DNA of 41,246 nt from Streptacidiphilus pinicola (GCF_003258295.1 NZ_QKYN01000009.1:1-41246); one strand, 5' to 3'; positions 31,820-41,202 are shown, counted from the first letter of the stretch. Program-made: numbers and translations. The notes: a model not told the origin generated them from the letters alone.

Positions 31820-32743
31820 CTACGGCATGAGGACGATCTTGCCGTGGGTGTGGCGTCGTTCGAGCTCGGCGTAGGCCTCGCGGACCTGCGTGAGCGGGTA
31901 GACGCTCGCGATCGGTACCTCGAGGTGTCCGTCGGCGATCAGGCCGGCGAGCTCGGCGAGTACCTTCGCCCCCGGTCCGGCTGCGGTCCCTCCATCGGTC
32001 TTCACCCCGTACCTCGCGGCGGCCACGAAGTCGGTGATGGTGTCGATCCGCTCGGTCGCGACGCCGAGGGCCAGGGCGAGTTCGACGTACCCGTCCCCGA
32101 AGGTGTCGATGAAGGCGTCCACGCCGCCCGGCGCAGCGGCTCTGATGCGGTCAAGGACGCCCTCCCCGTACCTGACGGGGATCACGTCGTAGCTCCTCAG
32201 CCACGCGTGGTTGCGCTCGCTCGCCAGGCCGATCACCGTGGCCCCGGTGCGGCGCGCCAGCTGGACCGCGAGTGAGCCGACTCCGCCGGCGGCCCCGGAG
32301 ATGACGACGGTCTCCCCCTTCTCGGGCCCCACGGCGTGGACCGCTCCCCACGCGGTGACACCGGCGACATACAGACTGCCTGCCACCTCCCAGGAGACCC
32401 GGTCCGGTTTGCGCGTGAGGTCGTCCGCCTCGACCAGGACCAGCTCCGCCTGCGAGGCCCGCTTGTTACTGAAGCCGATCACCTCGTCACCTGGAGCGAA
32501 TCCTCCGACCCCGGCACCGACCTCCTCGATGACGCCGGCCAGGTCGCTGCCCTGCCCTGAGGGGAAGGTCGACGGGAACATCTGCGCCAACGCCCCCGTA
32601 CGGATGACCGCTTCACTGGGGTTGATGCCGGCCGCCATCACCCGCACCAAGGCCTGCCCGTCCCCGGGCACCGGGCGTTCCACCTCCCCGACCCGCAAGA
32701 CGTCGATCCCGCCGAACTCGTCGTACCTGACCGCCTTGGGCAT
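31820..32743 (-). CDS. NADP-dependent zinc-free alcohol dehydrogenase / quinone oxidoreductase (MDR)
   Basis: A 307-residue MDR protein: MPKAVRYDEFGGIDVLRVGE, GINPSEAVIRTG, GSDLAGVIEEVGAGV, the cofactor motif VISGAAGGVGSLAVQLARR and the C-terminal HTHGKIVL. There are no zinc ligands, as in zeta-crystallin-like reductases. It lies 118 nt downstream of the MFS exporter gene on the same strand, so it may be co-transcribed with it. Substrate unknown. Confidence 0.9.
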   Translation of the reverse strand: MPKAVRYDEFGGIDVLRVGEVERPVPGDGQALVRVMAAGINPSEAVIRTGALAQMFPSTFPSGQGSDLAGVIEEVGAGVGGFAPGDEVIGFSNKRASQAELVLVEADDLTRKPDRVSWEVAGSLYVAGVTAWGAVHAVGPEKGETVVISGAAGGVGSLAVQLARRTGATVIGLASERNHAWLRSYDVIPVRYGEGVLDRIRAAAPGGVDAFIDTFGDGYVELALALGVATERIDTITDFVAAARYGVKTDGGTAAGPGAKVLAELAGLIADGHLEVPIASVYPLTQVREAYAELERRHTHGKIVLMP

Positions 32744-32861
32744 GGCCTCGCTCCTTCGACTCGCTGAGATTGACCGGAATGCGGGCTACGCCCGCCGGAG
32801 TTCAAGCAGCATCACGGGATCAGGTGATTCACAACGACGGGCGGGGAAATCGCAGGAGCTC

Positions 32862-34586
32862 CTAGCAGTACCGGCAAGGACTGACCGCCTTGGCGCGAGC
32901 CACTCGTTCGTCGTCGCGCTGCACGGTCCCGGTCGGCGCTGTTACGGGCGTTGATGCCCTCGGCTGGGGTGCGGCTGCGGTCGGCTGAGTCTGGGGCGCC
33001 GCTCCGGCCAGTTCCTGGCGGCCGACGCGGATGGTGGCGATCGCGATGAGCAGGGCGAGCAGCGCGACGCCCGCCGCGACCTCGAAACCACGGGAGAATC
33101 CGACCGCCAGGGCGTGGTCGTAGACGGACGTGGGCGGTGGGGTGCCAGGTCTCACGGCTGCCGCGTGTGCGGTCTGAGCCCTGACGCTGTTCGCGACAGC
33201 GGTCCACGCGACGGTGCCGAGCACAGCAAGCCCGATCGCGCCGCCGACCTGCTGGCCGGTGTTGAGCAGGCTGGAGGCGACGCCGGAGTCCCGCTCGGCC
33301 ACGTTGTGCAGGGAGACGAGGGACAGCGGGACGAAGACCAGGCCGAGCCCGAACGAGGTTGCGAGCAACGGGCCGAGCAGGTCGCCGGCGTAGCCGGAGT
33401 GTTCGGTCAGCCGGGAGAACCAGAACGTGCCGCCCGCGACCGCGGCGGCGCCGACTAGGATCAGCGGCCTGGCGCCGACGCGCGCCACCAGCGGCGCGGC
33501 GAGCGCGGAGCCGGCCACGACCCCGACGGCGAAGGGCAGGTAGGCGATGCCCGACTGGATCGCGCTGTAGCCGAGCACGGATTGCATGAACAGGGTGAGG
33601 AAGAAGAACAGGCCGAACAGCGCCGTGGCGATGCACAGCATGATCAGGTAGGTACCCGACCGGTTACGATCGGCCAGGACCCGCATCGGCAGCAGCGGAT
33701 GGGTGCTGCGCCGCTCGATCCAGACGAACGACACCAGCAACACGACGGACGCGGCGAGCGCGGCCAGTACCTGGGTGTCACCCCAGTGCGACACTCCGTC
33801 GGCCCCGGTCGCGGCCTTGGACAGACCGTAGACGAGCAGCGCGACTCCGCCGGTGGCGGTGACAGCTCCACCCACGTCGATCCGACCCGGCCTGCGGGGC
33901 GATTCGGCCAGCACCCGCGGTGCCGCGGCCGCCACCAGGATCCCGATCGGGACGTTGACGAACATCACCCACCGCCACGACACGTAGGTGGTCAGGATGC
34001 CGCCGAGCAGCAGGCCCACCGCGCTACCGGCGCCGGCCATGGCCGCATACACGCTGAACGCCCTGTTGCGCTGCCCGCCCTCGGGAAAGTTGGTGGTGAT
34101 CAGCGCGAGTGCGGTCGGTGCGATCACCGCGCCGCCGACGCCCTGGACCGCCCTCGCCGTGAGCAGCCACCACTGGCTGGTGGCGAACCCGCCGAGGAGG
34201 GACGCGGCAGAGAAGAGCAGCAGCCCGAAGACGAAGACCCGCCGCCGCCCGAGAATGTCACCGGCTCGGCCGCCGAGCAGGAGCAGTCCACCGAAGGTGA
34301 CCGCGTAGGCGTTGACCACCCACTCCAGGCCGGAGCCGGAGAAGCCGAGCGCGCGCTGCACGTGCGGCAGCGCCACGTTGACGATGGTGGAGTCGAGCAC
34401 GACCATGAGCTGGGCGCTGGCGATGACGAGCAGAGCCAGGTCGAGGCGTCTGCTGCCGCCGTCGGCCCTGGTCCCGCGTGAGGCTGCACGCCCGTTCGTG
34501 GGGTGCGGGACCGACGTCGGATGAGAGGTGGTCGCGTCGTCAGACCGATCAGCGGTGCTGTCCGCGCCGGAGGTTGGTGATGTCAC
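32862..34586 (-). CDS. MFS transporter, DHA2 (14-TM) drug exporter family
   Basis: A 574-residue integral membrane protein with about 14 TM helices. After a Ser/Thr-rich cytoplasmic head of about 45 residues come the DHA2 motif C-like start LMVVLDSTIVNVALPHVQRA, the motif A-like GGRAGDILGRRRVF, and WRWVMFVNVPIG. Members export antibiotics or dyes by proton antiport. The start is GTG 34586 with GGGAG 6 nt upstream. The C-terminal tail of about 60 residues is polar and Pro/Ala-rich. No adjacent regulator is obvious on this side. Confidence 0.93.
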   Translation of the reverse strand: MTSPTSGADSTADRSDDATTSHPTSVPHPTNGRAASRGTRADGGSRRLDLALLVIASAQLMVVLDSTIVNVALPHVQRALGFSGSGLEWVVNAYAVTFGGLLLLGGRAGDILGRRRVFVFGLLLFSAASLLGGFATSQWWLLTARAVQGVGGAVIAPTALALITTNFPEGGQRNRAFSVYAAMAGAGSAVGLLLGGILTTYVSWRWVMFVNVPIGILVAAAAPRVLAESPRRPGRIDVGGAVTATGGVALLVYGLSKAATGADGVSHWGDTQVLAALAASVVLLVSFVWIERRSTHPLLPMRVLADRNRSGTYLIMLCIATALFGLFFFLTLFMQSVLGYSAIQSGIAYLPFAVGVVAGSALAAPLVARVGARPLILVGAAAVAGGTFWFSRLTEHSGYAGDLLGPLLATSFGLGLVFVPLSLVSLHNVAERDSGVASSLLNTGQQVGGAIGLAVLGTVAWTAVANSVRAQTAHAAAVRPGTPPPTSVYDHALAVGFSRGFEVAAGVALLALLIAIATIRVGRQELAGAAPQTQPTAAAPQPRASTPVTAPTGTVQRDDERVARAKAVSPCRYC

Positions 34587-35152
34587 GGTTTCTCCCTGGG
34601 CCTCGGAGGACCTTCCTGGCGGCCGTGCGGGCCTTGGCGACAGGGACCCGGCTCGGGCTCGGTGCCGGGACGATGCGAGGGCCTCACGGAGTCCGGCGAT
34701 CGGTCACGCCGGATGACGCGGACGCCGACGCATCCAAGCCGCTCGGGCCCTACCCTTCGGCCGCGAAGGCCGCGGATGCGGACGAAAAGTCCGGCAGCAC
34801 TCCCATCTGAGCGAACATGGTGGTCATGCCGATATGACAGTTGAACTCCTGGATCCGGATCGGAACGAGTCCCACATTCACGTCGGCTACGGTGAGACGC
34901 CATCACCGGATTCGGGTGATTCTCGAACGACTTCCCCGATCGCACTACGGCTACGGTCACGGCCTGCGCTACCCCTACCCCCCGAGCCCTGAACGGGTGG
35001 TCCGGCTCCTGGCAGCCCATCGACCCGGGCGCCGGCGATGGATCGCCGGGTGAAAGCCCTCGTCCCCACTGGAGCCCGCACGTCGACGCGCCCAGCGTCT
35101 TCCATCTCGACCGCGTACTGGGCTGACGTGGCATCGACGGCGCCGTGGGCGG
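34587..35152. other. Gene-free gap, with a possible short decayed fragment
   Basis: No intact gene is seen. On the minus strand, from about 34914 to TAG 34750, a frame reads WRLTVADVNVGL, then IQEFNCHIGM, then MFAQMGVLPDF, which is protein-like and may be the end of an NTF2-like or cyclase-type protein; there is no start codon or ribosome site. The rest shows nothing. Confidence 0.25.
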
Positions 35153-35374
35153 TCAGCGGTCCTTGGAGGGCCCGAGCTTCTGGATCTCGAGCAGGTCCAG
35201 GCCGAGTGCCTCGATCTCGGCCAGCACGCCGTAGAGCGCGGAGCGGTCCAGCAGGCCGGTGAGCAGGGTGTGCGGGCCACAGTGCTGCGGCGTCAACGCC
35301 GGGAACGCGGACAGCACGGTGGTGCCGAGGTGCCCGTCGATCCGAATGACGTACCGGGAGGGTGCCGAGTCCAT
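35153..35374 (-). CDS. Small conserved-looking hypothetical protein
   Basis: A 73-residue protein beginning MDSAPSRYVIRIDGHLG and ending LGLDLLEIQKLGPSK; TLLTGLLDRSALYGVLAEIE forms the middle. It looks like a one-domain alpha/beta protein of the kind often found beside actinomycete LuxR/LAL regulators (from memory). GTG 35413 is an alternative start adding 13 residues. It follows the large LuxR gene after 56 nt, or 17 nt with the longer start, and is probably co-transcribed. Function unknown. Confidence 0.65.
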   Translation of the reverse strand: MDSAPSRYVIRIDGHLGTTVLSAFPALTPQHCGPHTLLTGLLDRSALYGVLAEIEALGLDLLEIQKLGPSKDR

Positions 35375-35430
35375 GACGCCATGGTCGAGCGCAGGCAGGT
35401 GACCTCGCCTCACCCGGATCCGGTGACCGG

Positions 35431-38088
35431 TCAGCGCGTGCGGCGGTCGGCGAGCAAGCGCAGCTCGCGGGCACGCTGCACGGCCGAGGACCGGTCACGG
35501 ACCTGGAGCTTGGCGTAGATGCTGCGCAGGTGCGTACTGACGGTGTTCGGCGAGACGGAGAGTTCGCCGGCGATCTCGGGCCGGGTCAGATTGGTCGGCA
35601 AAAAGCGCAGCACTCTGAGTTCGGTCGGACTGAGCGCCTCCGTCGGCGGCATCGACGACTGCTCTTCGGCCGCCGGGGACGAGCCGTGGAGGAGGTCGAG
35701 GATGTCGGCGAGCAGTGCGGCGTGCCCGGTCTCGTGCCGGGGCAGCGAATCAAGCAGCTCCGCTGACCCGGTCATCGCGAACGGCAGGACCAGCCGGTCC
35801 GGCTCCGCCAGGGCCAGCGCCTGTTCCGCCGCCTGGTTCGCGGCACTCTGGTCGCCGAGTTCGCGGTGGGCGAGCCCGGTGAGGAGGTGCGCCTCAATCA
35901 GCGTGGCGTAGCCGAGGACCGGTGCCGTGCCGTCGAGCACATCGTGCAGCGCGTCCAGGGCTGCGACTGGATCGCCTTCAGCGAGGCAGATCGCAGCGAG
36001 GGCGTTGCGCACTTCACCGGAGCCGGCCCGCTCGTCGTCGAGCGCCGCTAGGTCGGCGCGGGCTTCGCCCAGCCGCCCGAGACGGGCTTGCGTGGCGAGC
36101 CGCCAGCCGGTCACCTGGCTCGCCAACGCCTGCGATCCCTCCAGCCGCGCTGCCAGGTCCTCCGCCACCCCGAACTCCTCGAGCGCCTCGTGGCGGCGGC
36201 CGCGACCGGCGTACAGCATCCCGGCCGTCTGGTGCAGCAGCAGCCTGATGTCCGGTCCGGTGTCCGTTTGCAGCGCCTGTTCGGTGCGCTGCAACCACTG
36301 CTCGCCCTCGTCGAGCTCCCCCAGCATCACCATCGTGCCGGCGAGGGTCATCAGCGCCGGAGCGATCACCGGTTCCGTGCCCCAGCCGTACCGTTCGGCG
36401 AGCGCGATCGCTTCTCGGCAGCGCCGCTGGGTGGTGGCGAAGGCATCGGCCTTCGGCGTGGCAGCGCTGTGGAAGATGTAGGCGAAGGCGAGCTGCGCGA
36501 GGCAGCCCACCTCCAGGTACGGCCGACCGATCTCCCGGGCCAGCTCGGCGCCCTCCTGCAGGTGGCGTTCGGCGTCCGGCAGTCCCTGCGACCAGGCCTC
36601 CACGGTCCCCAGATTCATCAGCGCCACCGCCCGCAGGTCGCTGCCCAGGGCGATGGCCTCGTCGGACGTCCCCGTCAGCGGGGAGGCGAGGAACCTGGCC
36701 TGATCGACGACACTGTCGAAGTTGCCGCGCCGCCCGGCCAGCGACAGGTTGAGCGCCGCGACCGCCACCTGGAGGCGGCCCCGGCGGCCTGGCGGAGCGC
36801 TCTGCGCATGCGCCTCGGCCACAGTCAGATGTGCGGCTGCCTGGTCCAGGCGTCCCCGGAGGAGGTCGACGGTGGCGCGCACCAGGGCCAGCTCGGTGTG
36901 GTCCTCGCCGGGCGGGAAGGCCTGCAGCAGGGCCTGCATGGTCTGCGCCTGGCCGTCGAGGGTCAGGCTGAACGCGTGGTCGGTGAGCAGTTGGGCCGCC
37001 TCCCGCCAGTCGCCCGCCGCCTGGGTGTACCGGATTGCCTCGGCCACCTCGCCGTGCTGGGTGAACCATGCGGCGGCCCGGCGGTGCATCGCGGGGATCT
37101 CTGCGGGAAGCGTCCGGCGCAGTTCCAGCCGGAGCAGATCGGAGAGCAAGTGGTGGTAGCGGAACCAGACACGTCCGGGGTCGAGCGACTCGACGAACGC
37201 GTTGGCGTCCTCCAGGTCCAGCAGGATCTGCTCCGAACCAAGCCGGCCGGTCAGCAGGTCGGCCAGCTCGCCGTTGACGCGGTCGAGCAGGGAGCTGCGC
37301 AGCAGCAGATCCTGGACGTCCGGGGGCTCGCGGTCGAGCATCTCGGCCAGCAGGTACTCGGCGACCGTGCGGTGGCTGCCGGAGAACTCGGTGACGAACC
37401 GCTCCGGGTCGGGGTGGTCGACCAGAGAGATCACCGCGAGCCGAAGGCCCGCGGCCCATCCCTCGGTCCGCTGGTGCAGCAGCGTCACCCCTGCGGCGGA
37501 CAGCGTGATGCCCGAGGCGTCCAGCAATTCGCGGGTTTCGCGCTCGGAAAAGCGCAGGTCCGCCGCGCGGATCTCGGCCAGCTCGCCGGACAGGCGCAGC
37601 TGGTGAAGCCGCAGCCGCACATCGTGACGTGTGGTCAGGATCGCGTGTACGTTCGAGGGAAGGCCGGTCAGCAGCCGAGTGAGCTGAGCAAGCGCCTCTG
37701 GCGAGTGCAGCTCGTGGAGATCATCGACGGCCACCGTAACGCCGCCAGGAGCGTCGGCGAGTTCCGACAGCACCCGGTCGACCATCGCGTGCCCGTTGAA
37801 GTCGGGCGTCGCAGTAGTCGGCTCCTGCGCGCCGCTGTTCGAGCCGGTGGCACGACGGATCGCGTCGAACACAGCCAGCCAGAACTGCTGGGCGTCGCGC
37901 GCGTCGCGTTGCACCTGCACAAGCGCGAGGCCGTCCATGCGGCCTGGGCGGCCGGCCCAGGCGCGCAGCAGTGACGTCTTCCCGCTGCCGGCCGGAGCCG
38001 AGATGATCGTCACCTTGCTCGCCACCGCGCGGTCCAGGGCCGCGAGAAGGTCACCCCGGTCGATCAGCCGTGGGGGTGTTGGAGCCAC
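35431..38088 (-). CDS. LAL/MalT-type LuxR-family ATP-binding regulator
   Basis: An 885-residue STAND-class regulator. Walker A SAPAGSGKTS is at residues about 30-39 and Walker B-like VTVAVDDLHEL follows. The MalT-type helical and TPR-like region runs to about residue 800. The C-terminal LuxR helix-turn-helix is LSPTELRVLRFLPTNLTR, then IAGELSVSPNTVSTHLRSIY. The start is the GTG at 38088, because AGGAG lies 7 nt upstream; the GTG at 38094 is too close to it. Such proteins are ligand- and ATP-dependent activators. The target is unknown; the small gene just downstream is the nearest partner. Confidence 0.92.
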   Translation of the reverse strand: MAPTPPRLIDRGDLLAALDRAVASKVTIISAPAGSGKTSLLRAWAGRPGRMDGLALVQVQRDARDAQQFWLAVFDAIRRATGSNSGAQEPTTATPDFNGHAMVDRVLSELADAPGGVTVAVDDLHELHSPEALAQLTRLLTGLPSNVHAILTTRHDVRLRLHQLRLSGELAEIRAADLRFSERETRELLDASGITLSAAGVTLLHQRTEGWAAGLRLAVISLVDHPDPERFVTEFSGSHRTVAEYLLAEMLDREPPDVQDLLLRSSLLDRVNGELADLLTGRLGSEQILLDLEDANAFVESLDPGRVWFRYHHLLSDLLRLELRRTLPAEIPAMHRRAAAWFTQHGEVAEAIRYTQAAGDWREAAQLLTDHAFSLTLDGQAQTMQALLQAFPPGEDHTELALVRATVDLLRGRLDQAAAHLTVAEAHAQSAPPGRRGRLQVAVAALNLSLAGRRGNFDSVVDQARFLASPLTGTSDEAIALGSDLRAVALMNLGTVEAWSQGLPDAERHLQEGAELAREIGRPYLEVGCLAQLAFAYIFHSAATPKADAFATTQRRCREAIALAERYGWGTEPVIAPALMTLAGTMVMLGELDEGEQWLQRTEQALQTDTGPDIRLLLHQTAGMLYAGRGRRHEALEEFGVAEDLAARLEGSQALASQVTGWRLATQARLGRLGEARADLAALDDERAGSGEVRNALAAICLAEGDPVAALDALHDVLDGTAPVLGYATLIEAHLLTGLAHRELGDQSAANQAAEQALALAEPDRLVLPFAMTGSAELLDSLPRHETGHAALLADILDLLHGSSPAAEEQSSMPPTEALSPTELRVLRFLPTNLTRPEIAGELSVSPNTVSTHLRSIYAKLQVRDRSSAVQRARELRLLADRRTR

Positions 38089-38724
38089 CGTCACACTCCT
38101 GTCCTGATGTCTGCCTGTGCCCGACACCCCGGTACCGGCCGCGGCCCGGCGCCTTCCGCCTCGGCCTCCGGCCAGCGCCTCACCGCCCCGGTGCACCATG
38201 GAGACCCAGTGACGACCTCTCACCTGCATCGTAACAAGCATGGGCGCACTGATCGCCTGGCCAGGGTCCACCCCGGGGGGTATTCAAGACGAGACCGCGC
38301 CGGTGCGGGTCTTCAGCGCGTTCCCACAGCTCGACCGGCTCCTCCGCTACGCGCTCGCCAAAAGCAACCCACGGCACCTGCGCTTCGTGGCGCGTCCGCA
38401 ACGAGGCTGGGCGAGCCGGCCGACATGACGGCGTCCCTCGCCGGCTGCGACGCCGGGTACGTCTGCCTCGGTCAGCGGGGTGGCACGGCGGGACGGCTCA
38501 TGGGCCCGAGGCCAGACGATGGCCTTCGCGCTGCGCGCCTCCTGAAGGACGCCGGCGGCATCCCCGCCCACGGCAACGAGCGCTCCGAGTGGGACGCCGG
38601 CTGCCGATTCGATTCCGACAACCCCGAACACCGCTGATCCGCGCGGATCGGAGACGCAGGTCGATGCGAACAGCGCGAACGTGCTGGTAGGCGGTCCCGC
38701 CCATCAGCACGTCACGCATGGGGT
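38089..38724. other. Gene-free gap between two minus-strand genes
   Basis: Short open frames occur on both strands, but none has a ribosome site, a recognisable family or consistent codon bias. The stretch probably holds the LuxR promoter (near the AT-richer CATCGTAACAAGCATG at about 38227-38242) and the end of the transcript from 38725. Nothing else was seen. Confidence 0.4.
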
Positions 38725-39882
38725 TCAGGTGGCGGCGATACCCTCGCTGCCGGCGCCGCCCGGGATGTTCACGGAGCCGAACTGGGTCAGGGTACCGTCA
38801 GGGTTGACGGTGAACTCGTCGATGATGCCGTTGACTCCGGTCTGGACGTAAAGGAAGCGCCCATTGGGTGAGGCCGCCGCGTCGATGGTGCCCGGGTCGG
38901 TACTGGCGTAGCCCAGGGCGGTGAGGTGGCGGCCACGGTCGGAGGCGCGGAAGCCGCTGACGCTGTTGCTGCCGGCGTTGGAGGTGTAGAGCAGGTCGCC
39001 GATGGCGACCACCCAACAGGTGGCCGCTTGGCCGGTCGCGGCGAAGGCCGTCTGCTGTGCTGTCCCGTCGCGGCGGATGTCGATGGTCGTCAAGGCGTTG
39101 GGGCCGGCTTCGGTAAGGAAGATGCCGCGGCGGTCGTTGGGGACGAAGCCGAAGGGGACTGCGCCGGGGAGGTTGGTCACCACCGGGGAGTCGGACGGGG
39201 CACCGGAGTCGTCGATCGCGAACACGTCGAGGTTGTTGCCGTTGGCCTTGGTGGTCACGACCAGTTGAGAACCACCGCGGGCGAAGCCGACCTGGCCAGG
39301 GGTGTTGGTGAACTGCGGGGCGGCGTTCGGGTCGAGACCGAGGCAGCGGTGCCAGCGGTCCTGCTTGTGCAGGTGGTCGCCGTCCACGGTGTAGCCCTGG
39401 ATGGAGCCGCCGTCGAGAGCGTTGAGGACGTAGACGAGGTTGCCGTGGACGGCGACGCTGACGGGGAAACGGCCACCGGAGCCCACGACCTGGCGCAGCC
39501 TCAGTCGGTCACCGCGGACGGCGAAGACCGAGACGGTGTTGCTGCCGGCGTTCACCGCGTAGAGCAGACGGTGTTCGCGGTCGTAGGTCAGCGAGCCCTG
39601 GGAGGCCAGGTGGTCGGCTACGGATCCTGTCAGCTGACCACCGAGGCCGTGGGTGTCGTAGGTGCCCGCCTGGGTGAGCCGCCCCCGCGCATCGCGGTCG
39701 TAGGCGATGATCTGGTTGCCGGACAGGCTGTTGGTCTGGGCGAAGACTGCGTGCCAGGCGTCGGCCTGGCGTGTGGCCGAGTTGCCGGCAGCAGGGGCGC
39801 TGGGAGCAGACATGGCCAGGGCGGACGCCGTGGCCAGAGTGGTCGCGAGGGACAGAGCGAGGCGGCGAGGGAGAACGGGCAT
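38725..39882 (-). CDS. Secreted lactonase-family beta-propeller protein (YncE/6PGL-like)
   Basis: A 385-residue exported protein: the signal peptide (RRLALSLATTLATASALA) probably ends after PAA near residue 32. It is followed by repeated propeller blades, with LLYAVNAGSNTVSVFAV, NLVYVLNALDGGS, GDLLYTSNAGSNSVSGF and GRFLYVQTG. This is the 7-bladed lactonase (PF10282-like)/YVTN fold. A few cysteines are present. Enzyme activity is uncertain for the secreted branch, and it could instead bind a ligand. GGAGG lies 8 nt before ATG 39882. It stands alone. Confidence 0.88.
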   Translation of the reverse strand: MPVLPRRLALSLATTLATASALAMSAPSAPAAGNSATRQADAWHAVFAQTNSLSGNQIIAYDRDARGRLTQAGTYDTHGLGGQLTGSVADHLASQGSLTYDREHRLLYAVNAGSNTVSVFAVRGDRLRLRQVVGSGGRFPVSVAVHGNLVYVLNALDGGSIQGYTVDGDHLHKQDRWHRCLGLDPNAAPQFTNTPGQVGFARGGSQLVVTTKANGNNLDVFAIDDSGAPSDSPVVTNLPGAVPFGFVPNDRRGIFLTEAGPNALTTIDIRRDGTAQQTAFAATGQAATCWVVAIGDLLYTSNAGSNSVSGFRASDRGRHLTALGYASTDPGTIDAAASPNGRFLYVQTGVNGIIDEFTVNPDGTLTQFGSVNIPGGAGSEGIAAT

Positions 39883-40037
39883 GCTGAGGGCCTCCAGGCG
39901 GCGTTGCAGGGGTGGAGGGTCCTCGTGGGCGTGTGTTCCCTACTGCTCTGGCGTCGTGGCGAGGACCTTGAGTGCTGCGATCGCAGATACTCCGGTGTCG
40001 TCACCGGATCGAGGGGTCAATGTCGGCGTACGTTCAG

Positions 40038-40050
40038 TGACGATACGTCA
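40038..40050. promoter_or_regulatory. Palindrome TGACG ATA CGTCA upstream of the lactonase-like gene
   Basis: A perfect 5-bp inverted repeat with a 3-nt centre lies 156 nt upstream of the ATG at 39882, with AT-rich DNA (TAGAATGG) next to it. It may be an operator; no regulator is assigned. Confidence 0.35.
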
Positions 40051-40080
40051 TAGAATGGTGATATTCGGACACTGTCTCCT

Positions 40081-40104
40081 CGGCGTGCCGCGATGGGCAC
40101 GCCG
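40081..40104. terminator. Strong 9-bp hairpin
   Basis: CGGCGTGCC (40081-40089), loop GCGATG, GGCACGCCG (40096-40104). It is a perfect stem, fitting a terminator for a transcript coming from the right or left, though no gene ends nearby. Confidence 0.5.
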
Positions 40105-40832
40105 TGACCTCTCATCACTTGGCTTGCCGTCCCTGCCATCCGAGCACGTCAGGCGAACGACGGTCCCGCGCGCCGAGTCGCTGGTGTCGCCGGGCGCGGA
40201 TGGATGATTCGCCCGGCTCTCAGTTCGGAGAGTGGGCAGCGGCACTGCCGAACTCGCCGTTCGGGCGGGGAGTAGTGGGTGCATCCGCTGTCTTTCGCTG
40301 AACGGGACACCTGGTGCGACTGGCAGGCGGTCAGCAGCCCCGGCCCGATTCGAGCAATGGCTTGCGGCCGGCCAGATACTTCGTTTTGGGCCAAGCTCCC
40401 GCTGCGCCCATCCTCGGCACCGCGATCTTCGCGACGCGGCCGACCCACTCCGGTCGGGGAGCGCCATTCGGGCGTGGGTCGCGTCGACAGGCTCCCGGGC
40501 GTGTGGAGTCCCCCTGCGAACGGATTATGCGCGGTGCGCATCACCATACGGTCCAAGCCGCGCTCGACGACCTCGGAGGCGTAAGTGAGGGTTCGCCCGA
40601 CGGAGTGGGCCACAGGTCCGACAGGTCCCACACGTTCCGAGGTGGTTCGGTGCGTCGGCACACGGAGGCATTGTGACGGGGCGATCGTGCGAGCGAGGAC
40701 GTCGACGGGCACCGTGGTGGGCGGTCCGGAATGGTTGCGGCAGCGCCGCCAGTGTGTGGACGCCGATCCCGGTGTGACGCCGCGCTTTAACGCCTTATGC
40801 GTGACGGCATCAATCGCACATCGGAGGTCATC
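40105..40832. other. 728-nt stretch without a convincing gene
   Basis: Several overlapping open frames exist on both strands, the longest on the minus strand (40149-40889). They are rich in Arg/Ser/Pro/Thr, have no ribosome site and switch in codon bias, as chance frames do in GC-rich DNA. GC content is lower and more even over codon positions than in the real genes, fitting degraded or foreign DNA. Confidence 0.45.
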
Positions 40833-40997
40833 ATGCCGCGTACACGCAAGGACGAGGCGTCGCTCCTCGTCGGCTCCCCTGTCATTCATTCAGGGTCGGT
40901 ACGCCGAACTCGGGGACTACACCGTCTCCTTCGACACTTCCCCGAGGACGCCGACGGCACGCCTGCCTTCGTCGTCCTGCCCGACGACCGCCAGTGA
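40833..40997 (+). pseudogene. Decayed cupin-domain protein, N-terminal part
   Basis: From ATG 40833, behind GGAGG, the frame reads MPRTRKDEASLLVGSPVI. Near 40890, at an ATTCATTC duplication, the sense moves to the next frame as GRYAELGDYTVSFDT, then moves back near 40938 as FPEDADGTPAFVVLPDDRQ, ending at TGA 40995. Read together it resembles the N-terminal third of actinomycete cupin proteins, whose metal-binding barrel would follow. Opposite +1 and -1 shifts plus the stop indicate a dead gene. The family is judged from memory. Confidence 0.55.
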
Positions 40998-41059
40998 CCT
41001 GGCCCCATCCGGAGGCGGCCGCATCAACTTCTCATATTGGTAGGCGAGTTGAGGCCCGC

Positions 41060-41202
41060 GCGCCCTGCCGGGCGCCCGATGATGGTGGGGCCGCGCATCC
41101 GCGCGCATGAGGGGTGGGGGCGGGCTGCCGCCCGCCCCCGGAAGTGACACGTTTCCCCCGGTAGCAGCACCACCCGTCCCGGTAGTGCCGTCCGGCACTA
41201 CC
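41060..41202. repeat. Cluster of three perfect hairpins at the right edge
   Basis: Hairpin 1: GCGCCC TGCC GGGCGC (41060-41075). Hairpin 2: GGGGGCGGGC TGCC GCCCGCCCCC (41116-41139), a 10-bp stem with the same loop as hairpin 1. Hairpin 3: GGTAGTGCC GTCC GGCACTACC (41181-41202). All are perfect, lie within 143 nt and have 4-nt loops. Candidates are a multi-part terminator, a mobile-element replication or transfer site, or an RNA structure. There is no gene to decide between them. Confidence 0.75.

Noticed and set aside
36014-37974. Two long open frames, one on each strand, inside the LuxR/LAL gene
   Set aside because: Both are out-of-frame shadows of the regulator, which has Walker motifs and a LuxR helix-turn-helix.
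38107-38637. Plus-strand 176-codon frame beside the LuxR start
   Set aside because: Overlaps the regulator's upstream region, has no ribosome site or domain, and the codon bias is that of a chance frame.
40149-40889. 246-codon minus-strand open frame
   Set aside because: No ribosome site, no recognisable domain, irregular codon use and overlap with the cupin remnant start.
41060-41202. Linear-chromosome telomere
   Set aside because: Three hairpins alone are too few, loop types differ from those I know for streptomycete telomeres, and the window edge is probably arbitrary.
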